Below, in pieces: positions 48,190 to 59,620 of a DNA stretch of 64,000 nt; positions within the stretch are counted from its first letter, which is position 1; the number at the start of each line of letters is the position of its first letter. The DNA comes from Siphonodentalium dalli (taxonomy: Eukaryota; Mollusca; Scaphopoda; Gadilida; Siphonodentaliidae): assembly GCA_032622095.1 (NCBI GenBank), contig CP136065.1, forward strand, positions 115,299,195-115,363,194, in the 5' to 3' direction. The translations under genes and the position numbers were made by a program. Under the pieces are notes generated by a model, which worked only from the letters and a program-made list of their open reading frames with translations, was not told where the DNA came from and searched no databases.

Positions 48190-51100
48190 CTGAAATGTTA
48201 AATAGTTTTGTTCCAAAGCAAATTTACCTGTGTTAGATTGATAATCACCCCTGGTCAAGTGGTCCTGCAAATGTGCTATGATGCTGGTGGGTCCTGCTGA
48301 ATTGCTATGATGCTGTTAGGGCAAACTGATGCTGTTAAGAAAAAGTACCATTATTTTTTCTTAAGTTGTCATTTGTGTGGTGTTTGGCTAATCGGAGGGA
48401 TTTGAGAAAAAGCCAGTGTCTGTATGAAACATTCAAGAACATATATATTTTTGAAAAATTGAATAATGGCTGTGCCAGTGTTTGTAAAACGACATGAATA
48501 GCCAAATTGATTAGAGTCGATTTTCAACAACTAATACAATTAGTCTTACAACTATTTCGCAAAATATATGTTTCTCGAATATTTGATACAAATAATGGCT
48601 TTTCCTTGATATGCTCAGATTATTTGAAAACCACAAAAATGACAACTTTAGAAAAAATAACGGTACTTTTTCTTAACAGCATCAGTTTGTCCTAACATCA
48701 TCATAGCAATTCAGCAGGACCCACAGCATTATAGCACATTTGCAGGACCACTCGGCCAGGGGTGATAATGATAACCCTGCTATCTTTGTGTCTTACCTTA
48801 TGCAACCTGCATGTTACCTAAGGCTAATTCAGACCTGAATAAGTCTCATAACTCTTGTATAAAAGAATAGGACAAACCTGATTTTCTAACTCATTCAATA
48901 TATTGTAGCAACAAACCATATACCAAATATGAATGAAATCGGTTGATGTTTATTTGAGTTGTCCTGCTAACGGTGTCACGCCCGCCTGCCCCGATGCCAA
49001 CCTAACGAGCTCGCCAAAGCATAAATCGAGTTTTTGAAAAAAACTAACACATTATTAAATAGCTCAATTATTCTCATTATTTCCAATTTTCGAATCCCCA
49101 GATGGCATTATATACAACATATTCCATGTTAACTACCATTTGAAAGTTGTATTATCAACATATCAGGTCAAATAAACTGTGAACATGTTATGTGTTCTGT
49201 GCTTAATTTTGATCTGGTCCGTACTGTCAGTCTATTATTATACCCCCTTTAAAAAAAAAGAAGGGGGTATACTGTTTTGCACCTGTCCGTGCGTCCGTCC
49301 GTGCGTGCGTCCGTGTGTCCGTGCGTGCGTCCGTGAGTCCGTACGTCCGTCCGATGTCTGTTCGTGTCATAACTTGAACAGTAGTGCTCGGATCTCAATG
49401 AAATTAGGTATGGATGTTCACTATTATGAGGACATTAAATAGAGGGTTCCATCGTTTTGTTTGGATTTTCCATTCTAGAGTTATTCATCTTTGTTTATCT
49501 GGAAATAGTGGCTTTTTGGTCAGTCTGGTGTCTGTTCATGTCGTAACTTCAACAGTTGTGCTGGGATCTCAACCAAATTTGGTGTGGATGTTCACAACTA
49601 TGAGGACATTAAATAGAGGGTTCCATCGTTTTGTTCGGATTTTCCATTCTAGAGTTATTCATCTTTGTTTATCTTGAAATGTTGGATTTTTGGTCCATCT
49701 GGTGTCTGTTCATGTCATAACCTGAACAGTAGTGCTCGGATCTCAATGAAATTTTGTATGGATGTTCACTGCTATGAGGGCATTCAATAGAGGGTTCCAT
49801 CGTTTTGTTCGGATTTTCCATTCTAGAGTTATACATCTTTGTTCATCTGGAAATGTTGGCTTTTTGGTTCGTCTGGTGTCTGTTCATATTGTAACTTCGA
49901 CAGTTGTACTGGGATCTCAATGGGATTTGGTATGGATGTTCACTACTATGAGGACATTAAAAAGAGGGTTCCATCGTTTTGTTCCGCTTTTCCATTCTAG
50001 AGTTATTCATCTTTGTTCATCTGGAAATGTTGGCTTTTTGGTCCATCTGGTGTCTGTTCATGTCGTAACTTCAACAGTTGTGCTGGGATCTCAATGGAAT
50101 TTGGTATAGATGTTCACCACTATGAGGACATTCAATAGGGGGTTCCATTGTTCTGTTCTGCTTTTCCATTCTAGAGTAATTCATCTTTGTTTATCTGGAA
50201 ATGTTGGCTGTTTGATCCATCCGATGTCTGTTCAGCTCATAACTTGAACAGTAATGCTCGGATCTCAATGAAATTTTGTATGGATGTTCACCACTATGAG
50301 GACATTTAATGGCACATTCAAATGTTTGTTTTGGTTTTTTGTTCTATAGTTATTCATCTTTGTTTATATGAAAATGCTGATTTCTGGGTCCATATGTCTG
50401 AGTATAGCCATCATAAGTTATAGATGTGCCCACACTAGGCGGTATGCCATGAGGGGGTATGCACCGGACGACAGTCCATCTCTTGTTCTCAATGGATGGG
50501 GATTAACTCTATCTCTTCTGGGGTAAATAACGAGGGGAAGTCTTGTCTGTCACTTGGTAGGCACTCCTAGGCCACAGCTGTTCCGTATTCCATAGAATAT
50601 ATATTTATACAAACAACCTAAGATTTAGACACATTACAGAAGCCCAACCAACTACCTGGTACCAACTATTTATTTAGTTGAAACAATTAAGAGACTAACC
50701 TGCATCAGGATCCAGTCCAACTTCACGCTTATAATGCTCAACATCACTATCTTGATCATCTCCACCATTAGCATCTGGAATGGGCAAATAGTTTTCTATA
50801 CAAATGTTTGTGCATGCACAGGGACTCCTGAGTAGAAGACACTAAATATGTATGGACTCTGTTAAATATAGCCATTGTTCATCCATCTGTCAACATGTCT
50901 ATATATATATCTTCTTCTCCAGAATCTATGAACTGAATAGGCTCATTTTAAGGTGGATGGGAAAAGTTAACACATATGAACAATGCTGCCTATTTCATAT
51001 CTGCACAATATGGATGTAAATTTGTTATCACAATTAGGGAAATGGGACACTGGTGAGCCAAGAGTCAAATGTCATATTTTTCGGATTTTGTAAAGCAGTC

Positions 51101-54100
51101 TTATGTATTCCTCATTATTAGTGAACATTTTTTTTAACGTCATCTGATTGCTGTACCCCAAGGAGACTAAGATATTCCAAAATGTTAGTAGTGAGTTCCA
51201 ATAGTGAGTAGAGATGGGCGGTACTCGGTATTTACCGTGCGGTATCGGTATCAGCATAATACCGATTTACCGTACCGAATCAAAACTAAAAATACCGAAT
51301 TTTCGGTACTGAAATTATTCATCTGTTGCCAGCTTGTGTGTCTTCGTATTGAGTAAAGTTTCTCAGTAAACAGTTTTGATTCGGTACTTTAATTAAAATT
51401 AATCTCAGAATTATACAAATCCATCAGACCACCACAAAGAACCCGACTGGTAAAAAGCATCCACTTGATAAGAAGTCAGCTGACCGTGACCTGTTATCAG
51501 TTTGACACGCCTTGAGCAAGCAAAAGGAATAAACACTCACAGATGGCTGACCTAGTTACGGGCCTAACAATCAATGCAGTTGTCAGAATAGATACACACT
51601 ACACAGTGTATCAAAGAAGCTGTGCTGTAACTTATTGCTACATTGTAACGTCGTCAATGCCACACTGACTGTCACTGTATAATGCTCAGGCGGTGGCAGT
51701 CCGTAGAGCATGTGGCTTTGGCGACTTCAAAGACACCGACAATGCAAGCGGCATAAACAGAAATAAGGTCCGATTTCATTTATACAGTGAATCAGAATCT
51801 ACATTCACTTTCTAAAAATAGAACAGATCTATCAATTGATTAAATTATAAGATTTATTTTGGCGTTGCGGCTATTGATTGGGATTTGTGAATTTTGATTA
51901 CTGATTACTACTCACAATTCTATTCACTCGCGAAAATGTGACGAAATTGACACATATATATAGAATGATGCAATCTCTTATTCTTTTCAAAAGCGGTGGG
52001 ACGGCGTGCGTGTAAATCATCAAAGAGATGAATGAATATCACTTAATTGAATAATTGTGTAGGTCATTGTGGTGCCTCATTTAGCTGTTGTCTCGAATGT
52101 AGTAAATCCGTGGGCATATATACATGTATATTGTTCAGTTAAAAACTTGAATTACTGCAATTTACTGGGAATCTCTGCTCTGGTTTTGTAATTTAATAGC
52201 AATACCGATTACCTTACCGATACCGACGAAAATTTACAGATACCGAGCCTGAAATTTCAATACCACCCATCTCTAATAGTGAGTCATTGATTTAACACAG
52301 GAAATGTGATTGATTGACCACAGTGATTAATTGACCACAGTAATTGATTGACGACAGGAATTGCCAAACAGCCAAACAGCATAGATATGTAATCATGGTT
52401 GCATACACAATAGTACTTTGAGACAATCAAATGGCTTTCTGTAGATGCCTACTAAATTTTAGATGGATTAACAATGTAAGTTTTCAACTTTCCTTGGAAA
52501 TAGGCTAAAATACAATTATTACAGATAATAACAAAAAATTTGCCAACACTGTAGTGTAGGCAATAGATGGTAAGGATATAAAAAAAAAAAAAGAGTCGCA
52601 TGGCGGTGTCAAGTTACGGTAGCTATGGCAAACAAGAGCTTGGATTGAAAAAGGATTAATTGTAACTGGCTATCATGCACAACACTACAGGAAGTTCAAC
52701 ATACCATAACTAATTAAGGGCAGTAACCGTGCCAAAAATACGCAGACCTGGCCAGTTTTCAACCTCAATCAAGACATAGTTGTGCAAGTCTCATATGCCA
52801 AATATCAACAAAATCAGTTGATATTTGTTCTAAATTATCATGCTAACATGATCAAATTTCACAATAACAAACTCAAAGTGCCTTATTTCCGCCCAAAGTA
52901 GGCGGACATGGCCAGTTTGCAAAACTTGATCAGGAAATTGTTGAGCAAGTCTGATATCAATTTGTTCAAGTTATTGTGGTTTCGCAATCAAAATTCATGA
53001 AAATTAACTAATTAAGGGCTGTAACTCTGTCCAAAATACGGGGACTTGTCTAAGTTTTGAAATCGATCAAGACATTGTTGAGCAGGTCTCATATGCTGAA
53101 TATCAAACAAATCAGTTGATATTTTCTCTCGCTATCGCCATCTGTAGACGGCCGTCGCCCACCACACACGAATCGACCTTGCCAAGCTATATGTCGAGTT
53201 TTTTGACTCGACTAAAAATAAAAACCGTTGTCTGTACAGATTTTAAAAACAAATTTACTGTGAAACAAACACATTAACATTTTGGCCGGAGATCGCATAA
53301 AAATCACCAAATTCCCAGACATTTGATATGTCACTTTATAAACCTACTATACAGCCATGAAAAGCAGCCATTTGTGTCTAGATGGTCATAGCTATTCCAA
53401 ATTATTTTAGTTTCTGACAATCTCACATTTACCGGGTGTTTGGCATTGTTTATCTGGTTGGAGTACTATGATGTTACAACTTTAGGGAAAGGCATAAGAC
53501 CCATCTTTGAACAATGTATCAAGAATTGCATCAGAGATGCGGGGCCAAGTTGCTGTAGCTATGCCAAACATGGGCTTGGATTGAAAATGGCTACCTCGCC
53601 TAAGTTATGTTGTGCTATCGCGATCAATATTCACAAAATGACACAATTAAGGGCCTTAACTCTGCCCAAAATACATGGACTTGGCCGGTTTTAAACACAA
53701 GTCATTGCTGAGCAAGTCTCATACATGTACTGAATATCAACAAAATCACTATCAGTATCGTGCTGTTGTGTTTAAAATTTTCGAAAATGAACTAATTAAT
53801 GGCCATAACTCTTCCCAGAATAGGCAGACATAACCGGTTTTCAAACTCGCACAAGACATTGTTCAACAAGTCTCATATGCCAAATATCAACAAAATCAGT
53901 TGACAGTGTTGGCGCTGCCCTCGAAAATTGTTGGGCCAAAACTCAGACCATTCGCAATACTTTTTGGACCATTTAAAAAAATCTTGGGCCTTTTGTTTAA
54001 GGAAATTTCATCAAAGACAAATACTGATGTATATGGTATAATCAAATGTATTTAACCCTTCGAGTGCCACGGGCCAATCTCATCATCCCTAATTTACGGT

Positions 54101-57006
54101 GTGTAAAATCGGCCCTAAAAAAAATTAAAAAATTTTTTTTGTTTTTTTTAGATTTTATTTTTTTGTGTTGAATTTTTTTTTGGGTATGCTTAAGCATGCT
54201 ATAGCGAATTAAAAAACATACTGGATAAAACCTTAGGGGCATGTTATAACTCAAAACTATCACCAAGTGTTCATAGTAATAATTTTGATGTCCATGAAAA
54301 ATGTAAGATTCCCTGGCACTAAACCTACAAAATAAGTCTGTTAACTCTTTCGCTGCCACCCGCCACCACAGACGTACCACGCATCCTGTACATATATCCA
54401 TGTATTTCAGGTATATATGGGTAATACATTATATCTCAAGCAGTTTCTAATATAATTAGTTGAAACTTCACATGTATATAGACATATGTATACCCTGTCG
54501 AATGCCACCGTGGACACGCCCACCAAGGTCATGTGACATTGGCGGCCATCTTGGATTAGTGGCTATTTGCCTGTATATGTACATTTTGTGTGGGTATGAA
54601 TGGGTGTGTTGTTTGTTTTCTAATTTTCAACCCAATTATACGATGTCCAACAGTAAGGTACACAGGAGCTACCTATATGAACCCACTTTGGACATAAAAT
54701 AGATCACGTGACCTTGGCGTCCATTTTGGATTTATGCAAGTTGCCACCTATTTGTAGCAAAATGGGATACAATGGCGCACTTTGTTGAGTTCGTGCTTTT
54801 GTTGCTTGAATATTCCCTGATAGGTACAATTCCAAATATAGATATATATATATAACCATACCCATATGTATATATACCTGCAGGGGGACATATGACCCTG
54901 CTCCGCCCCTTATAACTTATAAGTCACGTGATCTTGGCGGCCATCTTGAATTTCAGGAAAATTGGGTTTTACGATGATTTATGTGAATCATATGGGTCAC
55001 GCGGGCGTACGCATGGTCATCTCGCCAGCATAATTGATTTACTTGCCTGTTATCACCACTGGAAAACGATACAATAGACAAGGGTTGTTCAAAACCAGTA
55101 AAGGTGTATTATAAATAATAGGTATAAGTATCTTATGCGCCGCAGGCGACCCTCGATCATTAGAGTATAGAGGTTGGTTACCCACCCGCCACCCTATCCC
55201 GCCACCCATAGTATCTTATGCGCCGCAGGGGCCCCTATAGAGGCTACTGCCCACATAAATAATAGGTATAATTATCTTATGCGCCGCAGGTGCCCCTCGA
55301 TCATTAGAGTATAAAGGTTAGTTACCCACCCACCACCCATAGTATCTTATGCGCCGCAGGCGCCCCTATAGAGGCTACTGCCCACATAAAAAATAGGTAT
55401 TAGTATCTTATGCGCCGCAGGCGCCCCTCGATCATTAGAGTATAGAGGTAATAACAATAACTTCTTCAGTCCTGAGTCTTAAATGCGAGCAGCCATTTTC
55501 GACTGATAACCACGTGCTAACAACAATGACGCAATATTCCGGCTATGACTGTACTCCCATAACGTCAGAAATAGCATGACCTTGAGGACATTGTCGCTTT
55601 AAATTGTTCGCGCGCAACAGTACTACAGATAAATACATTGTACACTGTCAAACATGCCGGAAAGAATATAGTTATATCCCATACATTAGACTACATACCA
55701 AATTCGCAAAAATGCGCGATTGGCAGCGTCTCCGAAGTTCGCATTTATGCACGTTTGGCAGCGAAAGAGTTAAAGAATATAAGAAATAATTATTAAAATT
55801 GTAAAAAAATTAAAAAAAATAATAACAAAAGATGAAAAATTGTTAGGCCAATGCATTCTCTTATATATGCGAGGCGACCTATGGTCGACTCGCATATATA
55901 AGAGAATGCATTGTCACAGGGTATATGGGTTGATACAAAAATCGGACCTGGCACTCAAAGGGTTAACAGAAAGACTGCAAAGTATCGTACAGACTTGCTT
56001 TATTTTCTTTGTGTTGACATCATAGAACTTTTGAACATTTCTCTAACACGATTTGATGTTTTGGCGAACGATTGAAGTATGTGTACACAGTATTGAGAAC
56101 ATGTTGGTATTTGTCCAAATAAGGAATTTGATCTGCTGCATCGCAACTGGCTAGCGATAAGCAGTGCACAATACAATGCACTGATAAAACTTGCTGGAAC
56201 TTGTCTTTCATGCATGTAGCCACACCTCTGTTCCTTCCGGTCATATGCTCAGATGCTCCATCTCAATAAATACAACTCGCATTTGTTTGATAGAAAATGT
56301 ACTTGTTTTTTATTCCTAATGTATAAAGCGGATGGTTTGTGAAATCCTAAACACGCATGTCGAGAAATGTCCAAGCCTGCAGCCAGCGAGGTGCGAGTTC
56401 TTTATTGCTAGATTTAATCAGGATGCTATGTTTAATTAGTATGTCGATTATTGGCTGCACTGTTATGGCAGTGTCATCAGAGCTGTTCTACATTATGTAA
56501 AGTAAATTTCCTTGGGCCAGTTTTCGGGTCATAGGCGATATTTTTCAGGCCATATTGTATTTTTCGGGCATTTGGCCCCAATGGCACCCGACAGCTCGAA
56601 CACTGTCAGTTGATAATTGTTCAAGAGAGAGCGATAAAAAATCACGGAAATGAACGAATTAAGGGCCAAGATAAGGACCTGGCCGGTTTTTAACTCGGTC
56701 AAGACAATGTTGAGCAAGTCTCATATACTGAATATAAAAAAAATCTGTTGATTATTGACCAAGTTATCGTGCTATCTGTAGACGTCCGCCTGCCCGTAGA
56801 ACCGACCTCGCCAATCTACAGGTAAAGTTTTTTTTTAAACGGAACCAAAAGTATTGTATTCATATGCAAGGTGACCCTGACCTTTTTTGTCTGATTCTAT
56901 CTTTCTCTTCATCCCTTCCAAACTTTTCTCCTTGTGCTTCTCCTTCAGTTCTTGTTTCTTCTTCAAATTTTCTTTTTGAATTCTTTTTCTATCCTCCTTC
57001 AGGTTC
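47987..57006 (-). CDS. ppan: Peter pan/SSF1 homolog, C-terminal three exons (5' partial)
   Basis: Exons on the - strand: 57006-56882, 50774-50700, 48189-47987; 403 nt, frame kept at both junctions. Ppan/Ssf1 is a nucleolar Brix-domain protein needed for 60S subunit maturation. The visible part is the charged tail after the Brix domain: a Lys/Glu-rich helix containing KEKSLEGMKRK, an acidic stretch (GGDDQDSDVEHYKREVGLDP) and a Lys-rich end (KKKLKKKLKHKKYG). From memory of the family, K-S-L-E-G-M-K and acidic-(I/V)-E-(Y/H)-(F/Y)...VG-x-x-P...(L/T)-F-P, followed by K-R-K, occur in the same order in vertebrate PPAN. The upstream exons with the Brix domain were not found between 57007 and 64000. 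The gene converges on the SLC5 gene. Confidence 0.75.
48245..48765. mobile_element. TIR element family T, intact copy (521 bp)
   Basis: Starts TCACCCCTGGTCAAGTGG and ends in the near reverse complement; the inverted repeats extend for most of each half. Flanked by TAA on both sides (48242-48244, 48766-48768). A 3-bp TAA duplication would suit a PIF/Harbinger-type MITE. It begins 56 bp inside the ppan intron, next to the 3' splice site. Confidence 0.8.
49231..50480 (-). repeat. Tandem-repeat element F4, second copy (inverted)
   Basis: Starts with the hairpin ATACCCCCTTT/AAGGGGGTAT (49240-49270), then CGTCCGTGCGTCCGTCC, then about six ~160-bp units, ending with the block shared with 26480. The 87-115-codon repeated ORFs come from the units. 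Confidence 0.88.
50700..50774 (-). CDS. ppan: ppan exon (acidic motif)
   Basis: 75 nt encoding (D)ANGGDDQDSDVEHYKREVGL, then DPDA. Acceptor ATTCCAG, donor GTTAGT; ends in phase 1 to join D-T-F-P. Confidence 0.8.
51209..52275. mobile_element. hAT-type non-autonomous element, 1067 bp
   Basis: Flanked by perfect 8-bp duplications ATAGTGAG (51201-51208, 52276-52283). Ends TAGAGATGGGCGGTA and the reverse complement of TAGAGATGGGTGGTATT. Subterminal repeats of 'cggtatcggta / taccgatacc' are present. No transposase. Confidence 0.9.
52600..53895 (+). repeat. F2-like degenerate tandem units
   Basis: Units with 'aactaattaagggc', 'gtaactctgcccaaaatac', 'ggacctggccagtttt', 'gagcaagtctcatatgcc' and 'caaaatcagttgatat' at ~155-170 bp. 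A terminal hairpin GTCGAGTTTTTTGACTCGAC lies at 53188-53207, then a second block from about 53440. Confidence 0.8.
54056..55962. mobile_element. TTAA-bounded element (outer), nested in the hAT
   Basis: TTAA at 54052-54055 and 55963-55966. Ends CCCTTCGAGTGCCA and the reverse complement of CCCTTTGAGTGCCA, the CCCTT ends seen in piggyBac-type elements. Holds another TTAA element inside. A foldback 'tgcattctcttatatatgcg' around 55850-55910 is part of it. Confidence 0.85.
54345..55769. mobile_element. TTAA-bounded element (inner), third nesting level
   Basis: TTAA at 54341-54344 and 55770-55773. Ends CTCTTTCGCTGCCA and its exact reverse complement. Contains a ~130-bp tandem repeat with 'atcttatgcgccgcaggc' (about 55115-55450, three copies). 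No transposase recognised. Confidence 0.85.
56614..56860 (+). repeat. F2-like unit continuing after the hAT insertion
   Basis: Resumes 'taattgttcaagagagagcg', 'gaattaagggccaa', 'gacctggccggtttt' and ends with 'gacgtccgcctgcccg' and a decayed hairpin. It directly precedes the 3' end of the ppan exon at 56882. Confidence 0.75.
56882..57006 (-). CDS. ppan: ppan exon (Lys/Glu-rich helix)
   Basis: Encodes 41 residues starting NLKEDRKRIQKENLKKKQEL and continuing to IESDKK. Acceptor ATAACAG, donor GTCAGG. Phase: one base in, one base out; joins the next exon as D. The donor GTCAGG is weak but the only one in frame. Confidence 0.7.
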
Positions 57007-57139
57007 CTGTTATACGAGAAATAGAATAGTCCATAAGATTGATGCAGCAGATATACATATTCTTTTTATAAAATTTGATTGAGAAAAGAAGAAACAAGAG
57101 GTGGCATCAGAGATGCTGTGTCTCGTTTTCGGTGGCTTA

Positions 57140-57695
57140 CCGCCGGTGGCTACCGCCAATTGGTGTGCATCAGTATCGGTAGACTAATTAATAGGTAAAA
57201 TCGAAAAATGACTAATTAAGGGCCATAACTCTATCAAATTTTATCGGACCAGGCTGGTTTTCGAACTCGTCCGAAATATTCTTGGCAAGTACGTCTATTC
57301 CAAATTTTAAACAAATCGGAGGACGTTTGTTGAAGTTATCGCTCTAACGAGCTAAAAATTCACGAAAAATGACTAATTAAGGGCCATAACTCTATCAAAT
57401 TTTATCGGACCTGGCCGGTTTTCGAACTCGACTGAGATATTCTTGGGAGACACCTATATACCAAATTTCAATCAAATCGGATAACGTTTGTTGAAGTTAT
57501 CGCGCTAACGAGCTGAAAATTCGTGAAAAATGACTAATTAAGGGCCATAACTCTATCAAATTTTATCGGACCAGGCCGGTTTTCGAATCCGTCAATAAAC
57601 GGTTGAGTTATAAGCAAAACACGCCGCCCGTCCGCCGCCCGCCCGCCCACCATCAAACTATAAGTCGAGTATTGGAAAAAAACTCGACTAAAAAT
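57140..57695 (+). repeat. F2-like element with terminal hairpin
   Basis: Three ~165-bp units ('atgactaattaagggccata', 'actctatcaaattttatcgg', 'gttgaagttatcgcgctaac'), then GCCGCCCGTCCGCCGCCC and the hairpin GTCGAGTATTGG...CTCGACTAAAA (57663-57692). Confidence 0.85.
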
Positions 57696-58368
57696 AACAA
57701 ATGCGGAAAAGACAAGATACACGCACAAATCCATGCTTACAATCCAGGTCATGGAAGACAGATATACATATTCAACCTCAACATATTGGGACACTGACTT
57801 TCACAAATTAATTTAATGTGAACTAGAGTCTCATACCTGACATCTGCATAACTCACTGTATAGTGTAAATACCAATCAATGTTCCAACTTAAAAAAAAAA
57901 ATCAGGCCATGTAAAACTTGATGTATGCCATGTGTAACAGGTTTCAATCAGAATTCACCAGGCTCACCATTCAGCTTTGCCGTGTTTCTTTTATAAAATC
58001 AAAATTCTGCTTTTTGTGGTGATTCTAACAAATCTGTTAAAAACTATGGATTGGGGAGACTGCCGAAAAATATTTTGAATTAAAAAAAACTACGATGGCA
58101 ACCAAGACCAAAACTCACTGTTGTTATGTGGTCATGCTTAGACACGAAACTTCAAAGAGGCATGTAATCACACTTTTAAACTCCCTCATGACTAAATACA
58201 TGTTGACAGGTAGTTGACTTTGGGAATGATCAATCAGATAACAAGTTCAACAGACAGCCTACTTTTTTTTAACATATTATCTAAACATTCCCTCCAAAAA
58301 CTAAATATGAATCATATACATTCTGCTCTTGTTTAGGCATAAAAAAATATACCTTCGTTCCGGTAACC

Positions 58369-58411
<43 letters not shown>

Positions 58412-59620
58412 TTTGCCAGATGGCCCCCCGTAAACTTTGCAAAATAAAAAAAATTCAAAGTTCCCAATTTACAGTCTGAAAATTACCAATCTTATTCTCC
58501 CAACTTGACTTTATTCTTCCAGTTTCTGATTTTAATTCAATGAGTCATTAACAGCCTAATTAACTTGCAAAATCGTGCTCACAAACCACACAAAACCCGG
58601 GTTAGTGGGCTAACAAACATCCAAAAATACAATTCCTTGAAAATAGGCAACTTTAACCCAAAGTCTTTTAGACTGATGGGTATGGAATATGTTTGTTTAA
58701 TAACTCAATTTGATATGTTTAGGGGTGTTGATTAATAGAAATTAAATGGCTTTGGACATATATGACAATTGATTGTTTCGTACAAATTCTCAACAATCAT
58801 TTGTTAAATTTTCTGATAGTTAGGCACTGAAGCATGTAACCCCAGTATGATAATTAGATGAAAAATAGATGATTTGTGGGAAGGTAGGTTGGGATTTTTT
58901 AGCAGGTTGAATATTGCTCACATACAGGGAACTCATGCTTTAACGCAACATGTTATGGAATAACTACTCAATTCTACATGAATTTGCTAAATTATACCAA
59001 GAATCAATCATATATAATAGTCCTGACTATAATTGTATAATAATTTCAACTACTAGGATAAAGTCTATATCAGATTTATTTGAGGTATTGACTTAGTATG
59101 AGCTGGTTTATACTTGTCATGTTTCAGATTTATAGAGACCTTACAGACTTTATAATATGAACTGGAATATACACTGTTGTTTTATTCATTAGTTCATTAA
59201 GCTTTAAACATCTTATTTTTAAAATTCATTATTTCAATTAAAAAATTCCCAATTTACCCCGCTACGGTATCTATTTTTCCCAATTGCATGGACCCCGGAC
59301 ACTTTCCCAAAACTACCCAAGGTTATCCCTTTCAGATCCTCTAGAGTTGGCATACTATGGTTCTGGTATCGGCGAATTTGGAAATTGGGGAAGGTAGTGG
59401 TGAAAGCTTCCCTAAGACAAAAGATTCAAAGACAGTCACTCCTATATGCAAGATTTGTACAAAGAGCGGTCTGACTCCTGTTATTGCCAGGCCATATGAT
59501 AAATAAAAACTGAAATAAAAGAATATAAAATAATGTGCCTTGCGAGTTCATTACAATAGTATATCCAGATAGACTATATACATAGTATACCTGTATCTAC
59601 AATACATAAAGCTGTTATTA
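57696..59620. other. Unassigned; C41 homopolymer and an F8 fragment
   Basis: F8-like piece at about 58180-58310 ('ataacaagttcaacagac'). C41 run at 58370-58410. No exon of ppan or another gene was recognised. Confidence 0.5.
58370..58410. repeat. C41 homopolymer
   Basis: Forty-one consecutive C on the + strand. It may form an i-motif or G-quadruplex; length is likely unreliable in sequencing. Confidence 0.95.

Larger units (their letters stand above)
48190..50699 (-). other. ppan intron with T element, F2 remnant, F4 element
   Basis: 48245-48765 intact T element; 48790-49055 F2-like remnant with 'gcataaatcgagtttttga' end; 49080-49220 dispersed repeat (also at 29520-29715); 49231-50480 F4. 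50481-50699: nothing seen. Confidence 0.75.
53904..56605 (-). mobile_element. hAT element (2,702 bp) with transposase relic, hosting two nested TTAA elements
   Basis: Perfect 8-bp duplications TCAGTTGA (53896-53903, 56606-56613). Ends CAGTGTTGGCGCTG and the reverse complement of CAGTGTTCGAGCTG, typical hAT ends. On the - strand, 56020-56270 encodes MTGRNRGVATCMKDKFQQVL, SVHCIVHCLSLASCDAAD and following residues, a recognisable piece of a hAT transposase (the M-T-G-x-x-x-G-V ... H-C-x-x-H-x-L-x-L-A region of DUF4371/KIAA1586-type proteins). Only this part remains, so the copy is defective. It landed in an F2-like unit, which resumes in register after 56613. Confidence 0.85.
50775..56881 (-). 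other. ppan intron with two hAT elements and a nest
   Basis: 50775-51200: unassigned. 51209-52275: hAT MITE. 52284-52600: unassigned. 52600-53895 and 56614-56860: F2-like units, interrupted by the nested hAT at 53904-56605. Confidence 0.75.

Noticed and set aside
48019-48270. 83-codon - strand ORF
   Set aside because: It overlaps the real ppan last exon in a different frame; the exon frame is fixed by splice sites and protein motifs.
49179-50109. Val/His-rich repeated ORFs (87-115 codons)
   Set aside because: Translations of F4 units; the same units are present inverted at 26480-27361.
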